From Bryopsis sp. KO-2023 (Eukaryota > Chlorophyta > Ulvophyceae > Bryopsidales > Bryopsidaceae), in NCBI GenBank assembly GCA_030272585.1, contig BSYQ01000012.1, positions 2,852,001 through 2,916,000 of the forward strand: DNA of 64,000 bases, given 5' to 3'. Of the stretch, positions 13,001 to 23,400 are shown piece by piece. Within the stretch, counting starts at the first letter, position 1. Every line of letters starts with the position of its first letter. The translations under genes and the position numbers were made by a program. The notes beneath the pieces are model-generated. The model did no database searches and was not told the origin of the DNA. It saw nothing but the letters and a program-made list of their open reading frames with translations.

Positions 13001-13525
13001 ACACCATTTCCTTTTTTTTTTCTTTTTTTTTCGCTCCGAAATTTCCCCAACCCTCAAAAACAAAACTCCTCAACCATTTTCTGGCGACAGCCCCTTCTTT
13101 TTTTTTCCCCAAACACCCCTGTTGTATTTTCTTTTTTTCTTCAAAAAAAAAAGAGATGAAAGGGATATTTTTGACTCAAAATGTCGCAAATCCATCCTCA
13201 AAGGGAACAGACGAACACACCTCAACAATCTACATAGATACACAATCACTTCACAAGGCCATATTTTTTTTTTTCCTCTTGTATATATTTTCTTTTTCTG
13301 CAACTTCCCAATCCAATTTCTTTTTCTTTGCCTCCTTTCCCCCTCCCCATGTCTATCTACTTCGGTCGATTGCCTCCTCTTCTTCCCCTTTACACAATTT
13401 TCCTCCCCCAGTGCTGTTTTCTTTTCTTTTAATCAGCTCAACTTCCAGCTTGACACCCCCCCCCCCTTCCTTTCAAAAAAAACCCTTTCCAGAGGTTTTC
13501 AGCCCCATCAAACAGATTTTTCCGC
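10010..13525. other. 3.5-kb low-complexity convergent intergenic region
   Basis: No supported gene lies between the convergent U1A/U2B''-like gene and the amylase gene. 10010-10330 carries long G runs on the + strand (G8-G11) just downstream of the + gene. From about 11200 to 13500 the + strand is strongly pyrimidine-rich (T and C tracts), so the amylase sense strand is purine-rich downstream of its stop. ORFs here translate to Phe/Ser/Lys/Pro-rich text and were rejected. Confidence 0.6.
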
Positions 13526-16145
13526 TCATTTTTCGATTTCCCAAACAGCAAAATTGTGGCCAGAGCATGACACACTCCAGCGACGGCCTTTCGCCAAGTT
13601 CTTAGCTGTATCGTCATGATTGGGCGACCAGTCGCCAGGTCCGATCTTCATAGCAACGCACTCGTCGATCACACTCGCATAGAAATCGTTCACCGCTTTC
13701 GGAATTTTGATTTTCGACCGGCAGTTGATTCCGTTCCTCCTCCTGACGGCCAGCAGCTGCCGAATCTTCTCCCCCAGCTCCTTGTGGCCATCCCACAAGT
13801 GATCGTAGAAAACGCAGGGTGTCCCTGGGTGAGTCAGGATGTACGCATACCCCTCGCACAGATTGTTGGAAGGGAACGGCCAATGCTGGAGGGAGGAACC
13901 AGTGTCATGATTGTCGACGAACAAAACTGCCCTGGATGGCCAGACTCCGAGGAGTCCAGGGGGACATCCCTTCTCATCCACCAGCCGCCAGTACTCTCGA
14001 CGGGCGACGGCCTCCTGCAGGATTCCCTTGGTGGTGAAATCGAAAGCTGCAGACGTTCCTCCGGTGCTGTCACACCTGAGGTTCCAAGCAGTTGAGGGGA
14101 GGGGGGTTGTTAAATACAACACCCATACAAATGAGCCACACACGACACTGAACAGGTGTGGAAAACTGTCGCAACTTCACTAAAACTGTTTTTAACTTCG
14201 CTTCTTATACACTAGAATACGTATATATTTTTATACTTGTGTGTTATGGGTGCCTCGTGGGTGCATGGAAAGCAATAGATAGATACAGCAAAAGGGAGGG
14301 GGGCTCACCAGTTGATGGTTCGTTGTCGATGGTTGTTCTGATTGTAGTTCAAAACTCCATTGGTGTATTCACAGGTGTCCCAGTACTCCCCAATGGCCAT
14401 CTGAGGAACTGTGGCATCAATATACTGTTTCAAAAATTCGCCGGAGTAGCCCTTGACGAAATCAAACCTCCAGCCGTCGAACCCGATGCTCTTCCTCAAG
14501 AAATTCATCCAGTTCGTAATGTCGTTTCGGATATTTTTCTGCAGAGGCAAAACGCCACCAAAAAAAAAATTAAGGCGAAATAAACAGAAACGAGAGGAAT
14601 GGGGGCGGTGGTGGTGCCAGGAAATCGATTCAAGCGACCTGCAGGAAACTCGGACTGCTGTTGGGGCCACTGGAATTGCTCAGTTTTGCTGTGATAGACG
14701 TCGATTTCAGATAAGTGATCTATGTCTGACATAAGAATGAGGTTGGTCGGCACCAAGGCCTCCATTCAATATATATACATTGGATATGTTATTATTACAT
14801 TCTACATACATTGATGAGCTCCTGTTACCTGAGAGTGATCAATGTTGGGGGCGGCCATGTACTCCTCTCCTTTCTTCCTGTTTCCTCGACCTCCGAATTC
14901 AGGGTTGCCATTGCAAATCGCCGAAGCATCCCAAGGCAATCGACCCCCAAATTTGTTCCATTTGCCATCGTGGCCTTGGTACTGAGCACATCGGTGATTA
15001 ATCACGATGTCGGCCAGCACCTTCAGTCCGTTTTGGCGGAGCTTCTGGATGCACTCCCGAAGGTCAGCCTCGGAGCCGTATCGAGAGTTCAAGTTGTACA
15101 AATCACGGGGGAGGTAGCCCTGGGAGCTGACCGAATCGCTGGGGGGGGGCAGCCAAATGGAGGTGAAGCCGGCCTTAGCGATTTCGGAAGCTTGGTTGCC
15201 GAGAACCTTGTACCAGTCTTGATGGTGGGAGTCCCAGTTGAAACCTTGGAGCAGGATTTCGCTGCCGGTTCCGGCTGCAGGGCCGGTGCTGATTGCTGGG
15301 CCGACCTGGGTGAGGAAATCTTGAACGGCCTCCGGCTCAGGAGCAATTGTCGGCTTCCTCCTCATCACCAACATGGCTTCCAGTGCCAGCAAAGGCCTGT
15401 CCAGCAGGGCAGCAGCCTCGGACCGCTTGGCCTCTTTTCCAGCTATATCTGGGGAGTCCGGAGTGCCTCCCTTGCCCATCAACTCCACGATTTCTTGCTC
15501 TATGTCAGACAATTTCCGGGCAGCTTCCATCACTTCTGAAGCGGTTTTTCTCAGGGAGGTGACGTTGTCCAGAAGGAATTGGTTGTTAATGGGCTGCACT
15601 GGCTTGGTGCCAGAGGGGTCAAGCTTTCCATACACCAAGGGCTGAGTACTGAAAATCTGGGTCACTGCCAGATACTTCATCATCTTTTCCTTGCACTCGT
15701 CCCACGCGCCTGGATCCAGCTTCCCTCCGGTATCGTCGGTTATCCGGAAAACGCCATCGTCGGGGTTCACGGTGGCAGACAGAATGACCAGGCCTTGGTC
15801 GCGCAGAGCTCCTGACAGCGGTTCCAACAGATTCGAACAGTCCTTTCCTTTGAAGTACAACAGCGTCGCCTCGGGATCCGCGTCCCCGTCGAACGTAATC
15901 TCCACGTTCATGTCTTGACCGACGTCCTCCGCTGTATCGACACCGTCTTCAATGGTTGCCGCACGAGTTCGGAACCGTGTCAGCGACAATCCCACTCCTC
16001 CGGGCATGTTCCTCCTGGTCGGCACGCATGCGCCACTGACACGGACCCTTGGGAGCATCCAAGGAGACGCGCAACGCCTAGAAATCGCCGTCGCGGGTCG
16101 AGCCCCGAAGCTCTGGACCCTCGAAAGCGCTGATTCTTTCCCCAT
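13526..16145 (-). CDS. AMY3-type plastid alpha-amylase, GH13 (3 exons, 698 aa)
   Basis: Exons 16145-14829, 14538-14309 and 14075-13526 join in frame. Alpha-amylase hydrolyses alpha-1,4 links of starch; the AMY3 group acts in the chloroplast. All four GH13 signatures are visible: DIVINHR; GWRFDF (catalytic Asp); AIGEYWD (catalytic Glu); FVDNHDTG (transition-state Asp). The stretch INWCDSTGGTSAAFDFTTKG and the ending SGHNFAVWE match plant AMY3 closely. The ATG at 16145 opens a Ser/Arg/Ala-rich, acid-poor leader typical of a plastid transit peptide. Residues about 70-310 form an acidic then helical N-terminal region that I could not match to the CBM45 starch-binding domains of land-plant AMY3; it may bind glucan or be lineage-specific. 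The protein is shorter than the roughly 890 residues of Arabidopsis AMY3. Confidence 0.93.
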
Positions 16146-16497
16146 CGTGCACACTTCCGCAAGCCTCCGATACACGTCCCAAAAAAACCGGATTCACTCC
16201 GTTACTCCCCGGCCGCGCTCACGCGAAACCAAAAAAATGGAGAGACCGAACACCGAGAGCAACAAGGGGAGGGGAAAGGCCCCGCGAAGACAGCTGAGTC
16301 TAATCTCGGCCGGATCGATATAAGACGCGACCCCGCTGCTGCCGCGAGGGGAGAGTAAGAAAAACTTGAGGCGGTGCCTTGGCGACAAAGACTCGTCGAG
16401 GCTTTTTGCGGTCCCTCCGGAGGGATAATTTTCGTGGCGTAACACCTAGGAGCACAGGGACAAGCTTGGTGGAAACAAATCGAGGGGTGCCTTCGTC
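16146..16497. promoter_or_regulatory. Upstream region of the amylase, possibly bidirectional
   Basis: The stretch between the amylase ATG (minus, 16145) and the next plausible + start (16498) must hold the amylase promoter and 5' UTR. It is GC-rich, without the homopolymers seen elsewhere. No defined motif can be assigned. Confidence 0.35.
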
Positions 16498-16755
16498 ATG
16501 TCTGACTCGATGTCCCAAGACTCGTGGAAAAAACGACGATTTGAAGAGGCATCGTCATTTGACGCATCGAAGCCAGGAAAATCGGAATTTCGTTTCCAAC
16601 CCTTTCCTTTTTTTTACGCAGGAGGGAGGCGGCTCCTCCAGATGAAAAAAAACACTTCAATCCCCATAACTTTCTTGTTTGAAAGACCCGATCGGCCTCA
16701 AACAGAAACCAAAGTGCTTCATTCATCAAGCCCCTCCCACCTTGGAATATTTTAG
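16498..16755 (+). CDS. Short hypothetical ORF or first exon (85 aa)
   Basis: An ORF starts MSDSMSQDSWKKRRFEE next to the amylase promoter. Its first 35 codons look plausibly coding (acidic/basic mix, Ser-rich), while the rest is less convincing. It could be the first exon of a divergent gene whose remainder was separated by the retroelement nest that begins near 17057, or a chance ORF. No homology is recognised and no clear donor site was found. Confidence 0.25.
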   Translation: MSDSMSQDSWKKRRFEEASSFDASKPGKSEFRFQPFPFFYAGGRRLLQMKKNTSIPITFLFERPDRPQTETKVLHSSSPSHLGIF

Positions 16756-17056
16756 TTGGTTGGCATAGTGAGTTTGGATAATTCTTGGTATGTCGTGTGT
16801 GTGAGGCTTCTATTTTCTTGCTGAAATTTTATAGAGACTCGGGGATTTTGGTGTTGGTATTGGCTCCTCCCTTACGAGAGGTGGACGATTCAACGACGAG
16901 CACTTCCCAGTCAGGATGGGAAAGATCAGGGTTGCTAAATACGCACGCGTACGTACGTATGAAACTCGTGTTTCTTTCCAGCAAACGTATTGTACTCAAT
17001 GCGCGAATAGTACCACGTTACGAAAAAAACATAACAAACAAACATTGAAGTTACAT
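16756..17056. other. Flank left of the retroelement nest
   Basis: No gene is seen. The segment at 17021-17056 (poly-A, then AACAAACAAACATT and TTACAT) resembles 31671-31710 on the far side of the LINE and may be its diverged target-site duplication. Confidence 0.35.
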
Positions 17057-17145
17057 GGTCCGATGTTCCATGGTTAATGTCCCACAATCAGTGTCCCACC
17101 CCACCCCCAAAAAAGATCAACCAGTCTCTAAGAAATCCGACAAAG
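17057..17145 (-). mobile_element. 3' end of the LINE, cut off by the LTR element
   Basis: On the minus strand this short stretch continues the reading frame of LINE ORF2 for a few codons to its own stop and then a short 3' UTR. It is separated from the rest of the LINE (26489-31670) by the inserted LTR retrotransposon. The direct repeat CAAAG at 17141-17145 is the left target duplication of that insertion. Confidence 0.6.
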
Positions 17146-17452
17146 TAATACGAAAGAACTCGTATTAGACCGTGAACCCCCAGGCCAGTGAGCTGGCTTA
17201 GTGCACTGGATAGTGTATCCAGTCGGGGAGGTCACGGGTTCAAGCCCTGCTTTGGGCGAGAGCGTAGTTTGGGTGAGTGGGAGTGGGGAGGAGCTGACTA
17301 GGTTGAGGTGGAACGGTGTGGGATAGTGTCGGACGGAATTCCCTTGGAATTCCGGTGACTGGGTGGAACTCTGTTGTGAATCTAGAGCCTATTTAAGAGG
17401 CTACCCGATGTAATCAAATGTCTTTTTTGTCTATTGTTTCTCGCCCGTATCA
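17146..17452 (+). repeat. 5' LTR with tRNA-like pol III boxes
   Basis: A 307-bp terminal repeat. A tRNA-like stretch at about 17188-17260 has an A-box-like TGGCTTAGTGCACTGG and a B-box-like GGGTTCAAGCC at normal tRNA spacing, with a CTGGA/TCCAG stem between them. A TATTTAAG motif near 17388 could be the pol II TATA box. Confidence 0.9.
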
Positions 17453-17454
17453 AC

Positions 17455-17466
17455 TGGTTTCGGAGC
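17455..17466 (+). other. Primer-binding-site-like sequence
   Basis: TGGTTTCGGAGC lies two bases after the 5' LTR. It resembles the TGG-starting primer-binding sites that pair with the 3' end of a tRNA. The tRNA is not identified; it is not the usual initiator-Met match. Confidence 0.5.
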
Positions 17467-18211
17467 TAGAGCTCCTAAGTCAACGACGACGACGCCGAAG
17501 TTTTCTTAGCGAGAGTAAAAGTGATCCTAAAGGTGGAAGCGAAAGAGGAAAGCGCCAGAGCCGAGGTTATAAGTGAAAGGCTCGCTGCAGTTACTCTAAT
17601 CTCAATTTCTGTTTCACGCAGGAAAGGCGAAGCGACTCTACAAACACGATAAACGTGTTTCCCTCACGTATAGAAACGTGTAGGCTACCCCCAGACGACC
17701 CTAGCGAAATCTGTAATCAGAAATTCGCAGTCGACTAAGTTCGACAGGCCTACAGCTAACGTGCAGGAACGCAAGAACGTAATCGTTCTGGTTCACGACC
17801 CAGTAGGAGGTCTATAAACAGTTCTCTATCAAGCAGACAGCGACTGGAAGTTCCAGACGCGCAGTGCAGACGACGACACACGTCATACATCAGCGTGTTC
17901 GTCGGAATCACACTGTTTACCTCCCTAAGTCGCGACCAGACGTAGTCTACTGAGTCGACGACGTTTACCCAGGCGTAAGGCCGAAGTTAAGTTTAACTGT
18001 GTCGACAGAAGCTATCTGTGCGACCTATTTTATTCCTGCTAGCGACAGGAACTGGCACGACGTGTCGGCCACTCTATTTTTGGCTATCTCTAAAACGACT
18101 TACGTACAGCAAGGCCAAACAGCCAGGGACAAGTCAAAAACATTCTTCTACTTCAAATCTGGTTTATTACTACAGTCACACTTGTTCTAAACTCGTCGGT
18201 AGACAAGCACG

Positions 18212-20449
18212 ATGGCTAATCCTCGTGGAAACGACCACATGGAAGAGGATCGCGCAGTGGTTCCCTACCAGGTCGAAGAACAAGTAGTTCCCTACCAAGT
18301 AGAGGAACAGTTCTACTCGGATAGTTCCATGGACACCGAGCAGGAACAGCAAGAAGATGTAGAAGTAAACATACAGAACAATGTGCAGAACAATGTGTAC
18401 GTACAGAACCACGATGTTAATGTTGAAGTAGTGGAGAATCGTCAACATCACATGGAAGTAACTATCCAGAATGTGCTGGAACAGTTCAGTTCGAATATGA
18501 ACGCTGGTTTCGAAAGTCTTCAAGGAAGTCTTGCAGAACTTCGAGGAAGGCAAGATGAAGGAGAGGAAATTCGAAACGCGAATCTGGAAGAGTTGCGCCA
18601 GACGTTTGGCGAAGTTTTTGAACGACTTACTTTGGTCGAAGAACCTTTACAGGTTATCGAGGAACGCTGTAACGAAGCGGAATCGAGTGTCGATGCACTT
18701 CGTCGACGCACTGAGGAGATAAACAGGAATACTATTGTCGCTGGAGAAGAAATGAAAGTGCTTGTCGAAGATAAGCATGGTCAGGCAGTATCTGAATTAC
18801 GCAGAGTAAATCAGGAAGCAGAAAGTACTAAACAAGAGTTAGGGCTCTTGGTACAAAAAACGGATCAGTATGTTGGTGAAATTCAGCAGGAATTGGACTC
18901 TACTAAGTCGTCCATGCTGAAAAAGAGCGATCCAGTGAAACTGGATGAGAAAACGGTTATCGATGCTCTTACAAAACCTAAGGTTACCAGGGAATTCTGG
19001 AAGAAGATGGAACAGGGTATTCCCAGACATCTTCAAGCGTATCCAGTTACTACTACTCAGACTATTACCAGTGCTGCAGAAGGTGTGAGAACATCATCAC
19101 ACGCGAGGGGAGTCGGAGAAAATTCTCCAGGAGCACCAAGTGCTCGTCCCACGACTGCACCTCCAGTCACATCGACTATTACTAGTCAGGTTGGAGTAGC
19201 GGGTAGTATACAGCCGCCGACGCTGGGTGTTAGCTCGGTTGGTGGATTACCTCAGAATCTCATGCTTCCAGGCGTGGGAAGTTACCTCAGTACCCTTGGT
19301 TCGAATATCCAGCCTACTACTACTGTACACCCAAATACTTACAGTCCTGGTATTCTTGGAAATGGAACCGGACCGCAGGTGAGTATATTCTACCCACTGC
19401 AACCTCACAACCCCTTTGCCGCTATTGGCTCCTATGCCTCTTTGGGTCAGTCAAATCCTAGGAGAAGGATGACCTCTGGTGGTGGAGGTGGAGGTGGTGG
19501 TGGTGGTGGAGACGGTGACAACGGTGATGGGGGAGGCCCAAATTTTCCGGGTCCTAACCCTCCCGGTGGTCCCGGTGGTCCCGGTGGTCCCGGTGGTCCC
19601 GGTGGTCCCGGTGGTCCCGGAGGTCCCAACGGTGGACAAGGACATGGTTTGGGATTGGGAGGAGATAATTTTCCGAGGAATATTAAAGTACCTATACCCG
19701 ATGCGTATTCTGGTGATGGTTCTCTTACGGTAACGGATTGGCAATTGTTGATGACTCGTTACCTCAGAAATCTTGGAGTTCAAGAGAATCAATGGCTCAA
19801 TGTGATGATGGTTAACCTCAAGGGGTCAGCCGCACAGTGGTTAGGAGTACAAGAGCTTCGCATAGCGAATCTCCAAAGAATACCCTTTACTACATGGGCT
19901 AGTTTCTTAGAGGAGCTTCGTGCATCCTTCGAGACATCCGTAGTCTCGGATGAAGCAAGACGTGCTCTTCGAAGACTCAAACAAACACATACCGTAAAGG
20001 AATACGTACACCGATTCCGAAGATTGGTTCTCAAGGTACCGAATCTTCCCGAGGAAGAACAATACTTGTTGTTCACGGATGGATTGAAGGAGAATATTCG
20101 TATGCAAGTGGTAACTTCATCGAATAGGAGTATTGATCAAGCTATCATATTGGCCGAGAGGTTAGATAGTCTTAAGATCACCCACCCGCAAAACCCCCAA
20201 AGGCGAAGACCATGGAGAGGTGGATTCAGGGGCAATGGTACGCGAATGAATCAAGCGAATGCGGTACACCAAGAAGCTAATGCTTTGCACCAAAGGTCAG
20301 GACCGAAGAAGGAAGGAAGGACTCGGCCAGGAAAGCCTACGAACAAGTACAAAGGACAGTTCAAGGGAACTTGCTACTTGTGTAATCAGAAAGGTCATTT
20401 TGTGGGGGCTTGCCCACAAATGTCCAAGGCTAAAAAGGCATTAAACTAA
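18212..20449 (+). CDS. gag of the chromovirus (745 aa)
   Basis: The structural polyprotein of the LTR element. An acidic N-terminus is followed by a long heptad-rich coiled coil (about residues 80-260), a Ser/Thr/Pro linker, a poly-Gly run and a Gly-Gly-Pro repeat (about 420-475, encoded by a GGTGGTCCC tandem repeat), a capsid-like helical domain (about 490-660) and a CCHC zinc knuckle near residue 720 (CYLCNQKGHFVGAC). The stop overlaps the pol ATG as TAATG. Confidence 0.9.
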   Translation: MANPRGNDHMEEDRAVVPYQVEEQVVPYQVEEQFYSDSSMDTEQEQQEDVEVNIQNNVQNNVYVQNHDVNVEVVENRQHHMEVTIQNVLEQFSSNMNAGFESLQGSLAELRGRQDEGEEIRNANLEELRQTFGEVFERLTLVEEPLQVIEERCNEAESSVDALRRRTEEINRNTIVAGEEMKVLVEDKHGQAVSELRRVNQEAESTKQELGLLVQKTDQYVGEIQQELDSTKSSMLKKSDPVKLDEKTVIDALTKPKVTREFWKKMEQGIPRHLQAYPVTTTQTITSAAEGVRTSSHARGVGENSPGAPSARPTTAPPVTSTITSQVGVAGSIQPPTLGVSSVGGLPQNLMLPGVGSYLSTLGSNIQPTTTVHPNTYSPGILGNGTGPQVSIFYPLQPHNPFAAIGSYASLGQSNPRRRMTSGGGGGGGGGGGDGDNGDGGGPNFPGPNPPGGPGGPGGPGGPGGPGGPGGPNGGQGHGLGLGGDNFPRNIKVPIPDAYSGDGSLTVTDWQLLMTRYLRNLGVQENQWLNVMMVNLKGSAAQWLGVQELRIANLQRIPFTTWASFLEELRASFETSVVSDEARRALRRLKQTHTVKEYVHRFRRLVLKVPNLPEEEQYLLFTDGLKENIRMQVVTSSNRSIDQAIILAERLDSLKITHPQNPQRRRPWRGGFRGNGTRMNQANAVHQEANALHQRSGPKKEGRTRPGKPTNKYKGQFKGTCYLCNQKGHFVGACPQMSKAKKALN

Positions 20450-23400
20450 TGCGCTGGCCGAGGGAGCCGTCCTCCCGGTCAGAAGAGAAGAAACGAGGCG
20501 GTAATCGTAGATATAGGAGAAAAAGGGAAAAGATCAAGGGCAAGAGAAATGAGACAAGGGTAGATGATAAGACGTACACATCTAGCGATGGTCCCAAGGT
20601 GCATATGAGTTCTCGCTCAAGCAATGCGCACCTCGATCAGAAAGCGGGAACGGTGATCGATAGCTTTGGGGAAAGCAAGGGACAATCAAACGGGAACACA
20701 GGGGTTCCTAGGAGGGATGTGGGGACGGATGATAGTAATAGTTCGGGAGAGGAGACGAACAATGTACCTACTCCTGATGCATCTGTTAGAGCGGAGAAGG
20801 AAGAGTTGCGGAAAGATGAAATGACTCCCATTGAAGAGCATTCATCTAGCGGATCTCGAATGCTTGAGAGTAGAGATTCAAGTCTTGAACGGGGTTCGGA
20901 TCATATGGAGAGGCCTTATTCCGAAAGAGTTCAAGAGGGAGGTGCTGATATAGATGATCAACACAGTGTATGTCCAATTATGGCATGCAAAGATTTCAAA
21001 GGGTATGAAATCTTGGGGAAAGTACATGAACATCCGGTAGTACTTTACATTGATAGCGGTTCTACGGCTAACTACATATCGGAAACGATGGCTCGTGAGT
21101 TAGACCTTCGAATCGAGGGAGAAAGAAAACCTTTGAAAATGGCTGATGGCACTATAAGGTATACAAAGGGTATATGTACGAAGGTTCCTATTCGGAGTGG
21201 ACAAGCTAAGTTTATCGTAAACCTAGAGGTATTTCCTGGATTAGGACATGATTTCTTGCTTGGCGTACCATGGTTGATTGCTACCAACCCTCTCATTGAT
21301 TTCCAGAGTGGTAGAATCACAGTCGTCAAGGGGAAATCGGAAATACATCTTCCACTCAAGATACTTCCACCAAAAAGTGAAGAGAAGTTACCTATACCTT
21401 CCACGTTATGCTCGATGGAAGAACTTATCAATGAGGTTCGACGTAACCCGGAGACACAATTATGCTTCGCGGTGATTAGACCTACGGAAGAAGAGATGTC
21501 TATCGATTCTTATAGTACCCGAGAAGGTCATTTGGATGATGATGTTGCTGCTATGGTAGAGCGAGGAAGGTTATCGTTGGAGTTTCAAGCATTACTACGG
21601 AAACATCGGAAGGTGTTTGCTAAAGATATTCCACCCGGTGTTCCACCGGTAAGGAACGGTCATGAGTTTCAGATAGAGTTGGAGGATGACGTAAAACCTA
21701 TCTTCCGCCCACTCTATAAACTCTCACAGTTGGAATTGGATGAGGTCAAACGACAAGTGGATTATTTACTTCGTAACGGGTATATTAAACCATCAAAGTC
21801 TCCTTGGGGAGCACCTATACTATTCGTACCTAAGAAGGACGGTGGTTTGCGCATGTGCGTGGACTACAGATGGTTGAATAAGGCTACGAAAAAGAATAGA
21901 TATCCATTACCTCTTCCGGAAGAACTCATCGATCGGTTAGCTAAGGCTAAATACTACAGCAAAATAGACCTACGGTCCGGATACTGGCAAATGCCAATAC
22001 GACCGGAAGATACAGAGAAAACGGCATTTCGAACACGCTATGGTCACTTCGAAATGTTAGTGGTTCCATTTGGACTCACAAATGCACCACCACAATTTTC
22101 TCACATGATACAAGATCTATTTTCCGATATGCTCGATGACTTCTTACTTGTATTTTTGGATGACTTACTTGTATTCTCGGACACCATCGAAGAACACCTC
22201 GTACATCTCGATCAAGTGCTTACCAGACTAGCTAAGCACAAGTTATTTGCGAAGGGGCTAAAATCTGATATAGCTGTTCAATCGGTGGAGTATTTGGGAC
22301 ATCAGATAACACCAAGTGGGGTTAAACCTTTGGAAGCAAAGGTTAAAGCTATTAACGATTGGAAAACACCCGCCAACGTAGCGGATGTTCGAAGCTTTAT
22401 TGGAATGGTTTCATACTACCGAAAATTCATTCCGGGCTTTGCTAAGATAGCTGTACCACTTAACGACTTGGTTCGTAAAGATGTGCAGTGGCAATGGGGT
22501 CCTGCGGAAGAAAATGCCTTTACGGAACTCAAGCGACAGATGTCTAATTACCCTATTCTAATACTACCAGATGCAAAGAAACCATACACGGTTATTACCG
22601 ATGCTTCGGCCACGGCATATGGGGCTGTGCTGACGCAAGACAACGGAAGTGGACTACAACCTATCGCATACCTCTCGAGAAGGCTTCGTCCGGCGGAAAG
22701 AAACTATTCGGCCTACGAAAGAGAGCTCGGGGCTATTGCTTATGCGCTAAGTACATGGAGACACTACTTGGAGGGTTGTGATGGAGGAGTTACAGTACTT
22801 ACGGACCATAAACCACTTACTTCATTTATGGACCAACAAACACTCTCTCGTACACAAACCAAGTGGTTGAGGAGTGGGTTTTTCCTCTCTATCAAGCCTA
22901 CTATCAAGTATATCGCGGGCAAGGCCAACGTTCTTGCAGACGCTCTATCTCGATCACTCCATGTGTCCACCACAGAAGAGGTTAACGCTGTATCTACATG
23001 TATGGTGGATCCTGTAGAAACCGAGACTTGGATCAAGGCCTTAGATGCCGATCCCAAGTTACAGGAGTTGCTAACGCAACCGACTCGGATGGGAAAGAAG
23101 TACTATGTTGAGGATAAGTTCTTATGGTATAAGGCTAGTACATCTTCACACCCTAAGCTCGTAGTTCCCGATTCACTTAGGCAAAACATCCTTCGTGAAC
23201 ACCATGATATCCCCTCTGTGGGTCATGTAGGAATTACTAGGGCAGCGGAACTGATACAACGAAAATACTGGTGGAAAGGGATGTTTACGGATATTGGGAG
23301 ATATATACGTTCGTGTCCTACTTGCCAGGGAATCAAGAGTGACAACCAAAAGCAAAAAGGGTTGTTACAACCTCTTCCGATTCCTACGGCTAAGTTCGAA

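Noticed and set aside
11376-13619. Many Phe/Ser/Lys-rich ORFs on both strands
   Set aside because: They are translations of T/C and A/G tracts; no residue pattern beyond the homopolymers.
19447-19629. Collagen-like GPPGPP minus-strand ORF
   Set aside because: It is the antisense of the Gly-Gly-Pro repeat in gag, which is in the middle of a well-supported + strand ORF.
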